DNA of 62,161 nt from Planctomycetaceae bacterium (lineage in GTDB: Bacteria; Planctomycetota; Planctomycetia; Planctomycetales; Planctomycetaceae). Where the stretch lies: positions 1 to 62,161 of the forward strand of contig JAWKTX010000022.1 in the NCBI GenBank assembly GCA_041398825.1. The letters are read 5' to 3'. Below, piece after piece: positions 55,805 through 62,161 of the stretch (position 1 is its first letter; every line of letters starts with the position of its first letter). Under the pieces are notes generated by a model, which was not told where the DNA came from, did not search any database, and saw only the letters and a program-made list of their open reading frames with translations. Both the position numbers and the translations under genes were made by a program.

Positions 55805-56644
55805 ATGACGAATGCATTTGTTCCTGACGACAAGCCACTTGTTCTGGGGTCACACACTCTGAAGTCGCGTCTTATCGTGGGGACCGGAAAGTACGCCACC
55901 TTCGAACTGATGCAGGAGTGTCTTGAAGTCAGTGGTTCAGAAGTGATCACTGTGGCCGTGCGTCGCGAGCGGCTGGTTGATCAGGCTGGTCGCAACATTC
56001 TGGATTTCATTGATCTCGGACGGTACACGATCCTGCCAAACACAGCCGGGTGCTTCAATGCGGACGATGCAATTCGCGTCGCTCGACTGGGGCGTGAAAT
56101 CCTGCGGGGTCTTGAAAACCCGGGAGCCGACTGGATTAAACTGGAAGTACTTGCGGATACACGAACGCTGCTGCCGGATCCCGTTGCCACAATAGAAGCC
56201 TGCGAACGTCTCGTGGCTGATGGGTTTCAGGTCCTTTGTTATACGTCGGATGATCCCATAGCGGCTCGTCGTCTGAAAGAAGTCGGAGCGACATCTGTTA
56301 TGCCTGCCGGCAGCCCGATTGGAAGCGGGCAGGGGATATTGAACCCGAACAATCTTCGCATTTGCCTTGAGTATCTCAAGGAGAACGATCCTGAGTACCC
56401 GGTTATCATCGACGCGGGTGTCGGGACTGCCAGTGATGTCTCTGCTGCGATGGAACTGGGGTGTGACGGAGTCCTGCTGAATACCGGCATTGCTGGTGCT
56501 CAGGATCCCCTGCGGATGGCCTATGCGATGAAGCAGGCATGTCGAGCTGGTCGGCATGCCTGGTTGTCCGGTCGCATTCCCAAAAAGCTCTACGCGACCG
56601 CATCCAGTCCGACAGAAGGCGTGATCTCGCGCGGTCCGAATTGA
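55805..56644 (+). CDS. thiG: Thiazole synthase ThiG
   Basis: A 279-aa TIM-barrel enzyme. It opens with LVLGSHTLKSRLIVGTGKYA, and contains NTAGCFNADDAIRVARLGRE, ADWIKLEVLAD (likely the active-site Lys), and VIIDAGVGTASDVSAAMELG. It builds the thiazole phosphate from 1-deoxy-D-xylulose 5-phosphate, ThiS thiocarboxylate and dehydroglycine. An open frame continues 46 codons upstream but does not look coding. The thiS-thiG pair is typical; ThiH or ThiO is not seen nearby. Confidence 0.95.
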   Translation: MTNAFVPDDKPLVLGSHTLKSRLIVGTGKYATFELMQECLEVSGSEVITVAVRRERLVDQAGRNILDFIDLGRYTILPNTAGCFNADDAIRVARLGREILRGLENPGADWIKLEVLADTRTLLPDPVATIEACERLVADGFQVLCYTSDDPIAARRLKEVGATSVMPAGSPIGSGQGILNPNNLRICLEYLKENDPEYPVIIDAGVGTASDVSAAMELGCDGVLLNTGIAGAQDPLRMAYAMKQACRAGRHAWLSGRIPKKLYATASSPTEGVISRGPN

Positions 56645-56709
56645 ATTCCGAAATATGTGAACTCAGAAAAGTCCCAGGGATTGAAGGGACCAGCCTGCAA
56701 AAACGCGTT

Positions 56710-57117
56710 CTAATTCCGCTGAATTATCGGGATGAATTCCGGATTCAGTTGAACGTGAAACGGGTAACTTTCATGCGGCTTGTTGAGTTCAGCAAAGCAA
56801 ATTTCGAGGTCTGAAAGCAGCTGGGTGACATTGATGCCGGCGATCTCGGGTTCGAATTCCGCCATGTAGGCACGGCAGGAAGTGTACATTCGCAGAGCGC
56901 CTCCCAGATTCCGCTCTTCGAAGTGAAACAGGGCGACTGCGGCCTGAATCAAGCCCTGAAAAAATGGTTTTTCACGACAGGTTAATTCCTGCCAGTAGTC
57001 TTCCAGTACGTCATGACATGCAAAGAATTCTCGCTGATTGAACAAGCAAATTCCTTCGTCGATGCGCGGGTCGTCGAAGTGGCTGGTTTCCGAGGCTTTG
57101 CTTGTGTTCGAATCCAT
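56710..57117 (-). CDS. DUF309-family protein
   Basis: A 135-aa helical protein with the DUF309 signature: GICLFNQREFFACHDVLEDY, then KPFFQGLIQAAVALFHFEER, and GGALRMYTSCRAYM. The His in CHDVLED and that in ALFHFEE are conserved in the family. Its biochemical role is unknown. It converges with thiG, 65 bp away. Confidence 0.85.
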   Translation of the reverse strand: MDSNTSKASETSHFDDPRIDEGICLFNQREFFACHDVLEDYWQELTCREKPFFQGLIQAAVALFHFEERNLGGALRMYTSCRAYMAEFEPEIAGINVTQLLSDLEICFAELNKPHESYPFHVQLNPEFIPIIQRN

Positions 57118-57255
57118 CTATCATCCGTTTGTTGCCGGTAATCGTCGCAGAACATGATCGAAAGATTTAAGACGACGGAATCACATTGAAAAGGGTCCCG
57201 CATTTTCTGCAGTGGAGCCTGATTACACCTTTGATCGAATTGGGACGCCCTGAGA

Positions 57256-58128
57256 GTGGCCAAGAAATCTGCAAAATCCAGGTCTTCCGAAGAGACTATT
57301 TCTGCGACGACGACTGCTTCCGGACAACCACCCAAAAAGAAGAGTCGGCGGGCAGTCGCGTCCAGAAAAGTCCCCAGGAAAGCGGCACCCAGGAAAGCGA
57401 CACCCCGGAAAGCGACACCCCGGAAGGCGGCTTCGGCCAGAAAAATCTCATCAAAGGATTCCGGTCTTTCTCTTGAAGAGCGTCGGGAACTCGGAAAATC
57501 GGTGATTTCCGGGCTCGCCAAATTATATCCCAGGGCTGTTTGCGCGCTGAAACATGAATCTCCGTTTCAGTTGCTGGTGGCGACAATTCTTTCGGCCCAG
57601 TGTACTGATGAACGAGTGAATTTGACGACGCCGGCTTTGTTTCGAAAGTACCCTGACGCCTATGCGCTGGCAAAAGGGACTCAGGAAGACGTGGAAAGCA
57701 TTATCAAGTCTCTGGGCTTCTTCCGGAATAAGGCAACGAACATCCGAGGCATGGCTCAGGGGTTGGTTGAACGATTCGATGGTCAGGTTCCTCAAACGCT
57801 CGCTGAGATCATTACGCTTCCGGGAGTGGGGCGAAAAACCGGCAATGTGGTGCTGGGAACCTGTTTTGGAATTTCGTCCGGTGTTGTCGTGGATACACAT
57901 GTGACGCGGATCACGAATCTGCTTGGACTGACGACTTCGAAGAATGCAGAGATCATCGAACGGGAAATGATGGAGCTGATTCCCCGGAAGGAATGGATCA
58001 ACTTTTCTCACCGCCTTGTCTACCACGGTCGGCAGGTGTGCATTGCTCGCCGCCCGAAATGCACCACCTGCAGCCTGCTGAGTGTGTGCCAGCGAAACGG
58101 TCTGAAGCCGCTGGTCGAGGAAAACTGA
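57256..58128 (+). CDS. nth: Endonuclease III with basic N-terminal extension
   Basis: A 290-aa base-excision glycosylase/AP lyase. The core (about 68-285) has LSAQCTDERVNLTTPALF, the helix-hairpin-helix LPGVGRKTGNVVLG with the catalytic Lys, VVVDTHVTRI with the catalytic Asp, and the 4Fe-4S ligands in CIARRPKCTTCSLLSVC (C-x6-C-x2-C-x5-C). It removes oxidised pyrimidines. The first 65 residues are Lys/Arg/Ala-rich with PRKA units (KAAPRKATPRKATPRKAA), resembling histone H1-like tails, so it probably binds DNA non-specifically. The start is a GTG at 57256; no ATG suits. Confidence 0.95.
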   Translation: MAKKSAKSRSSEETISATTTASGQPPKKKSRRAVASRKVPRKAAPRKATPRKATPRKAASARKISSKDSGLSLEERRELGKSVISGLAKLYPRAVCALKHESPFQLLVATILSAQCTDERVNLTTPALFRKYPDAYALAKGTQEDVESIIKSLGFFRNKATNIRGMAQGLVERFDGQVPQTLAEIITLPGVGRKTGNVVLGTCFGISSGVVVDTHVTRITNLLGLTTSKNAEIIEREMMELIPRKEWINFSHRLVYHGRQVCIARRPKCTTCSLLSVCQRNGLKPLVEEN

Positions 58129-58197
58129 GTCGCCCCCGGTTTCCTGTGTCCGAGCCTGTGAACTCGGTCCCCGGTGATTTTCACTGCGGGTGACCGT

Positions 58198-58893
58198 CTA
58201 TTGTCCCCGGCGTTCGGCATCCGGGATCAGAATGGGCGTTGTATTCGCAGGAAGGTCGGATTCTGGTTCGCCAAATGTTTCCCAGCGGATTGTCACCGTC
58301 TTTTGAGTTGACGTGAAGTGGGTCGAGTGGCGTTTTCTGTCGACAAGGACGGTCACAAGGTTGACCTGCTCGGGACGAGATGTCGTCAGAAGGCTGTTCG
58401 TGATCTTGATTTCAGAAAGACTCACCGGGCTGGTCGTTTCTGAAGTTGCCGGCAGATCATCCTGCGGATCTGGCTTGGTGACGGAGGTATCGACCACCTG
58501 CGAAACAGCGGGTTCGACTTCAAAGTAAAGCCAAACATCCCGAATGGCGACTTCCATGCCGGCCCAGTGCATCCGGCAATGCGGGTGCGAAGCTGTTGCC
58601 ATGCAGAATCGTTGCTGAACGTAGCTGCGAACGATCTCTTCGGCTCCTTCGGATGTCTCGATGTTGATGCGTCGGTTATGGAGTTGTGAAAGCTCCTGCT
58701 CGAATTCTGCGCCGTTGAGTTTAAGAGCGACCTCAAAGCGACTGGTTTCACTGTTCCATTCAGCCTCCGCGATGGACGAATGAAATGGATGCAGAACACT
58801 GGCTGCGGTTGAGCTGGTGCCAGCGGCAAGGATCCACAAAGCGGCCAGTGCAGCTTTGCCGCAACAGATTGATGTTCGGGACAGGATGTTCAT
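58198..58893 (-). CDS. DUF6702-like exported protein
   Basis: A 231-aa protein with a signal peptide (ALAALWILAAGTSSTAASVL) and LHPFHSSIAEAEWNSETSRF, the HPFH start of DUF6702 proteins, then FEVALKLNGAEFEQELSQLH. The rest is beta-rich. Its start overlaps the aroC stop as TGATG on the minus strand (ATG 58893, stop TGA 58895-58893), which favours coupled translation. Function is unknown. Confidence 0.75.
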   Translation of the reverse strand: MNILSRTSICCGKAALAALWILAAGTSSTAASVLHPFHSSIAEAEWNSETSRFEVALKLNGAEFEQELSQLHNRRINIETSEGAEEIVRSYVQQRFCMATASHPHCRMHWAGMEVAIRDVWLYFEVEPAVSQVVDTSVTKPDPQDDLPATSETTSPVSLSEIKITNSLLTTSRPEQVNLVTVLVDRKRHSTHFTSTQKTVTIRWETFGEPESDLPANTTPILIPDAERRGQ

Positions 58894-60020
58894 CAGACTG
58901 CTCGAATGGCTTTCAGCCGTAACCAGTGATCGGCAAGTACGATCGCCATCATGGCTTCTCCCATGGGGATGAATCGCGGCAAAAGGCACGGGTCGTGCCG
59001 GCCTTTGGTGGAGATTGTGGTTGATTGGCCGTCACGAGTCACAGTGGGTTGTTCTTTGGCCAGGCTGCTGGTGGGTTTGATGGCCGCACGCATGACAATC
59101 GGCATTCCGGAGCTGATGCCACCCAGCATTCCACCGTGACGGTTTGACGAGGTTTGTATCAATGGCGACGAGGGATCCGGTGTCGAATTATGGGCGACAA
59201 AGATGTCGTTGTTTTCTGATCCGCGAAGTTCAGCACACGCAAAGCCATTGCCGTATTCCACCCCCAGAACGGCTGGGAGGCTGAACAACGCTTTGCCGAG
59301 GTCCGCCTTCAGCTTATCGAAGACCGGGTCGCCGAGCCCGGCTGGAATTCCTGTAGCGACCAGTTCTGCAACGCCTCCGATAGAATCTGTATCGCGACGA
59401 ACTTCATCGATCAGTGCAACCATCCGTGCGGCAGCATCTGAATCGGGACAGCGCACAAAATTGGGGCTGCCATCAGGAAGGGTTTCCACTTGTTCCAGAG
59501 TGACGGAGGCCGGATCGGGGACGGATGCTTTGATTCCGCCAACTTGTGTCACGTAGCCAATGACTGATCCACCGAATTCGTGGGCGATCAGTTTTTTTGC
59601 GATGGCCCCCGCTGCCACTCGAGCCGTCGTTTCCCTGGCGCTGCTTCGTCCGCCTCCGCGGTAATCCCGAAAACCATAGCGAGCGTCGAATGTGTAATCG
59701 GCGTGGCCCGGTCGGTATTTGTCCTTAATGTCAGAGTAATCCCGGCTTCGCTGGTCCGTATTTCGGATCAGAACAGCGATGCTTGTGCCCGTCGTCCGAC
59801 CTTCGAAAACCCCCGACAGAATCTCGGGAGCGTCGGGTTCCTGCCGTTGTGTGACCAATGGACTTTGTCCGGGGCGACGACGGTCGAGATCTTTCTTCAA
59901 ATCCTCCTCGGATAGTGGCAATCCGGGAGGAACTCCGTCGATGATGACAACATTGCCCGGACCATGACTTTCGCCTGCCGTCGTGATTCGGAACAATTGA
60001 CCAAAAGAATTCCCGGGCAT
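58893..60020 (-). CDS. aroC: Chorismate synthase
   Basis: A 375-aa enzyme with GNSFGQLFRITTAGESHGPG, RRRPGQSPLVTQRQEPD, RPGHADYTFDARYGFRDYRG and GGRSSARETTARVAAGAIAK, all signature blocks. It converts 5-enolpyruvylshikimate 3-phosphate to chorismate using reduced FMN, the last common step of aromatic synthesis. Length is typical. It is followed by the overlapping DUF6702-like gene and is divergent from the BASS transporter. Confidence 0.96.
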   Translation of the reverse strand: MPGNSFGQLFRITTAGESHGPGNVVIIDGVPPGLPLSEEDLKKDLDRRRPGQSPLVTQRQEPDAPEILSGVFEGRTTGTSIAVLIRNTDQRSRDYSDIKDKYRPGHADYTFDARYGFRDYRGGGRSSARETTARVAAGAIAKKLIAHEFGGSVIGYVTQVGGIKASVPDPASVTLEQVETLPDGSPNFVRCPDSDAAARMVALIDEVRRDTDSIGGVAELVATGIPAGLGDPVFDKLKADLGKALFSLPAVLGVEYGNGFACAELRGSENNDIFVAHNSTPDPSSPLIQTSSNRHGGMLGGISSGMPIVMRAAIKPTSSLAKEQPTVTRDGQSTTISTKGRHDPCLLPRFIPMGEAMMAIVLADHWLRLKAIRAV

Positions 60021-60038
60021 CTTCTTACCACCGAAAAC

Positions 60039-60986
60039 ATGTTACAACGTTTCATACTGATCTGGCTGATCGCTTCGTCCACCGCCGCATTCTACTGGCC
60101 GAAACTCGGGATTGCATTCGACCCGTTTCTGGCTGCTGGTGGGTCAGCGATCCACTGGTTGATTGTAGTGACCATGTTTTGTGTTGGCGCGGTGCTTCCA
60201 GTCGATGAGGTCCGGCAGATCAGAAAGCGATGGCCGAATGTGCTGATTGGAACGGCCATCCAGTACATCAGCATGCCTTTACTGGCCTGGCTGACCGTCT
60301 TAATTATGAAACCAGAACCCCAGCTCGCCGCCGGCATCATTATTGTCGGGTGTGTGCCGGGGGCGATGGCTTCGAACGTGCTGACACTGACAGCTCGGGG
60401 AAACGTCAGCTATTCTGTCAGCCTGACAACGATGGCAACACTTCTTTCGCCATTGATCGTTCCGCGGGCACTTCAGCTGACCATGCACAGTGATGTGCCC
60501 TATGACGGCAATGCTGCGGTTCGGTTACTCCTCCTGCAGGTGGTCCTGCCGGTCGTCACCGGTCACGTGCTGCGTCGGTTTTCCAGTCGATTTCTCCGGT
60601 TGGCCGATCGATTCGCGGCGACCATCGCAAATCTGACGATTCTGGCGATCATTGCCATCGCGGTGGGTCTGAAGCGGGCTGATGTGTCACAGGCCACGGG
60701 CACTCTGCTGATGGCACTGGCCTGCATGAATGCCGGCGGGTACCTGTGCGGATATCTGGGTGGTCGCGCGGGTGGTCTGACAGAACCGATGCGTCGCGCG
60801 TTGACTCTTGAAGTTGGCATGCAAAACGCTGGCGCCGGAGTTGCATTGGCACAGGTGCTGTTCGGCCCGGATTCTCCTGCCATCATTCCATGCATCGTGT
60901 ACACATTCGGCTGCATGCTGACAGGCACGATTCTGGCCACCGTCTGGCATCGGTTTCCACCGGAGCCGGATACACAGGCTTCGTAG
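60039..60986 (+). CDS. Bile acid:sodium symporter (BASS) family transporter
   Basis: A 315-aa membrane protein with about nine helices. It contains VVTMFCVGAVLPVDEVRQIR, CVPGAMASNVLTLTARGNVS and EVGMQNAGAGVALAQVLFGP, the last two being the discontinuous helices that bind sodium in the family. Bacterial members take up pantoate, bile acids or similar organic anions with sodium; the substrate here is not predictable. ATG 60039 is chosen 18 bp from the divergent aroC start. Confidence 0.9.
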   Translation: MLQRFILIWLIASSTAAFYWPKLGIAFDPFLAAGGSAIHWLIVVTMFCVGAVLPVDEVRQIRKRWPNVLIGTAIQYISMPLLAWLTVLIMKPEPQLAAGIIIVGCVPGAMASNVLTLTARGNVSYSVSLTTMATLLSPLIVPRALQLTMHSDVPYDGNAAVRLLLLQVVLPVVTGHVLRRFSSRFLRLADRFAATIANLTILAIIAIAVGLKRADVSQATGTLLMALACMNAGGYLCGYLGGRAGGLTEPMRRALTLEVGMQNAGAGVALAQVLFGPDSPAIIPCIVYTFGCMLTGTILATVWHRFPPEPDTQAS

Positions 60987-61008
60987 CCTGTAAACGCAGT
61001 TTCTGCGT
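60974..61008 (+). terminator. Tandem hairpins at the end of the BASS gene
   Basis: ACAGGCT (60974-60980) and AGCCTGT (60985-60991) form a 7-bp stem with a TCGT loop that includes the stop codon. ACGCAG (60994-60999) and CTGCGT (61003-61008) form a second stem with a TTT loop. There is no T-tract, so an intrinsic terminator is only possible. Confidence 0.45.
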
Positions 61009-61121
61009 GGGGCCACCATTGTTCTTTCGACATCTACACCCGACACATTGCCAAACGCATTTCTGAGTCAGTCGGGTGAACCGACTCTCTCCAGCCGGTT
61101 CGTTGGTTGATGAATGCGTGG

Positions 61122-61712
61122 TCATTCAAGACGGGAATTGAAGGACTTCGAAAGTGCATGTAAGAATAAGGCCTGAACAACTCGCGCGTCGGTGAGCACA
61201 CGATGTCCTTTCCCGAAAGAAGCGGCATTCAGCGAATGCGCGATGGTTTCCAGACGGCAATTGGGAAACTCGTGCATGGACCGAGCAATGGTCAGTGAAT
61301 CGACTGCTAACCGATTGGAAAGTATGCGATCACAGCCTGGCACTTCAATCGCAAGGATCTGGAGATCGAAGCAGATATTGTGTGCGATCAGTGGAACGTC
61401 GGGCGGAAGCCACCGAACAAACCGATCGATAACATCACAGGCAGGTGGTGCGTTTCTGAGTTGTTCATTTCTGATCCCGGTGAGCTGAGTGATGAATTGC
61501 GGTAACCGATGCGGTGGTTTGGCGAATTCATGAAACTCAGAAATCACGTTCTGGTTGCGATTGAAATGGATGGCACCCAGTTCAATCAGTCGCCCTCTGG
61601 GAGGAAGGCCGGTTGTTTCGCAGTCAAATGCAATCCATGAGTCATAGTGTCGAACGGGAGCAAGAAGGGCTGTCAGTTGGGTGTGCATATTTGAGCAGTT
61701 GTTTGCATTCAT
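61122..61712 (-). CDS. DEDDh 3'-5' exonuclease (DnaQ-like)
   Basis: A 196-aa RNase T/DnaQ-type exonuclease with all five acidic and basic positions: FDCETTGL (Asp30, Glu32), AHNICFDLQIL (Asp116), and GHRVLTDARV (His170, Asp175). GRLIELGAIHFNRNQNVISE and LPQFITQLTGIRNEQL match the family. It removes nucleotides from 3' ends of DNA or RNA. ATG 61712 is the first in frame; one at 61688 is also possible. It sits 68 bp from the CRISPR array and is transcribed away from it. DnaQ-like enzymes can trim CRISPR prespacers, but a housekeeping role is equally likely. Confidence 0.9.
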   Translation of the reverse strand: MNANNCSNMHTQLTALLAPVRHYDSWIAFDCETTGLPPRGRLIELGAIHFNRNQNVISEFHEFAKPPHRLPQFITQLTGIRNEQLRNAPPACDVIDRFVRWLPPDVPLIAHNICFDLQILAIEVPGCDRILSNRLAVDSLTIARSMHEFPNCRLETIAHSLNAASFGKGHRVLTDARVVQALFLHALSKSFNSRLE

Positions 61713-61780
61713 AGCTGACCGGAGCGAACGATGACTGCACCCGGCATGATCGATGCAGAAGTTCGATGCCGCATTAGTGT

Positions 61781-62161
61781 CGGTTCACCCCCACAGTTGT
61801 GGGGACAGCGTGTCGAAAAAAACCAGGACGTGCCGGAGCAACGGTTCACCCCCACAGTTGTGGGGACAGCCAGTGGAACGTGAGGAATCAGCCAGGCGAC
61901 CGCGGTTCACCCCCACAGTTCTGGGGACAGCACACTCAAACCACACCGAAATATCCATCTCCACGGTTCACCCCCACAGTTGTGGGGACAGCTGGCGCGG
62001 GGGCACGTATCGCGTGAGCCTCGATCGGTTCACCCCCACAGTTGTGGGGACAGCGTGCCACGATAGATGACAGTGCACTCACGCACCGGTTCACCCCCAC
62101 AGTTGTGGGGACAGCGGATGTGCCGGTCCTGGCACTCATCTTGTCGAACGGTTCACCCCCA
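61781..62161 (-). CRISPR. CRISPR array with type I-E-like repeats, cut by the window edge
   Basis: Six full repeats of 29 nt and part of a seventh (starts 61781, 61842, 61903, 61964, 62026, 62087, 62149), alternating with six spacers of 32, 32, 32, 33, 32 and 33 nt. The plus strand reads CGGTTCACCC at the start and GGGGACAGC at the end. The reverse complement ends in GTGAACCG, a type I-E-like 5' handle, with a CCCCAC/GTGGGG stem. So transcription should run leftward and the leader and new spacers lie to the right, outside the window. Repeat 3 has one G-to-C change in the stem. No cas gene is within the window. Apparent reading frames across the array come from the repeats. Confidence 0.95.

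Noticed and set aside
61753..62139. Open frames on both strands across the CRISPR array
   Set aside because: They are made of the translated repeat and spacers and have no other coding support.

Overview
The window most likely comes from the chromosome of a Planctomycetota bacterium (order Planctomycetales). This is inferred from content, not from a database match. The signs are many one-domain Ser/Thr kinases, an ECF sigma factor followed by a kinase with an anti-sigma-type zinc finger, a sulfatase and a ceramidase-like hydrolase, FHA and HATPase regulators, TadE/TadG-like proteins, and many secreted proteins of unknown function.

Region 1 (1-2.5 kb) is a defence remnant. The left edge cuts through a gene whose visible part looks like an APAZ domain. 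It overlaps by 4 bp a short prokaryotic Argonaute (MID-PIWI) whose visible catalytic positions are replaced. Just downstream is a decayed 3' fragment of a type I restriction methyltransferase (hsdM). The effector domain of the APAZ partner lies outside the window.

Region 2 (2.5-10.6 kb) is a decay corridor. Only a sulfatase is clearly intact. Around it are a ceramidase-like gene with three frameshifts, a broken membrane/exported protein, a broken YjbQ-family gene, relics of two different Y1/HUH transposases, and two REP-like hairpins in opposite orientation.

Region 3 (10.7-53.7 kb) is core and signalling DNA. It holds a coiled-coil protein, an FHA protein and a kinase; an M13 peptidase; a TadE/TadG pair; a sigma factor and a kinase whose leading zinc finger is cut off by an in-frame TAA; an HATPase, FHA-GGDEF, rhomboid and carbamoyltransferase run on the minus strand; a receiver lacking its phospho-acceptor; TruA, an HtrA-like protease and a CxxCH lipoprotein; ScpA; an SPFH-GYF and zinc-ribbon pair; a lipoprotein with ten DAPAA repeats; and another kinase.

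Region 4 (53.7-62.2 kb) is mostly housekeeping: BioA, ThiS-ThiG, DUF309, endonuclease III with a basic tail, chorismate synthase overlapping a DUF6702-like gene, and a BASS-family transporter. A DEDDh exonuclease follows, then a CRISPR array with type I-E-like 29-nt repeats that runs off the right edge. No cas genes are inside the window. The two defence loci at the ends are separate and both incomplete here.
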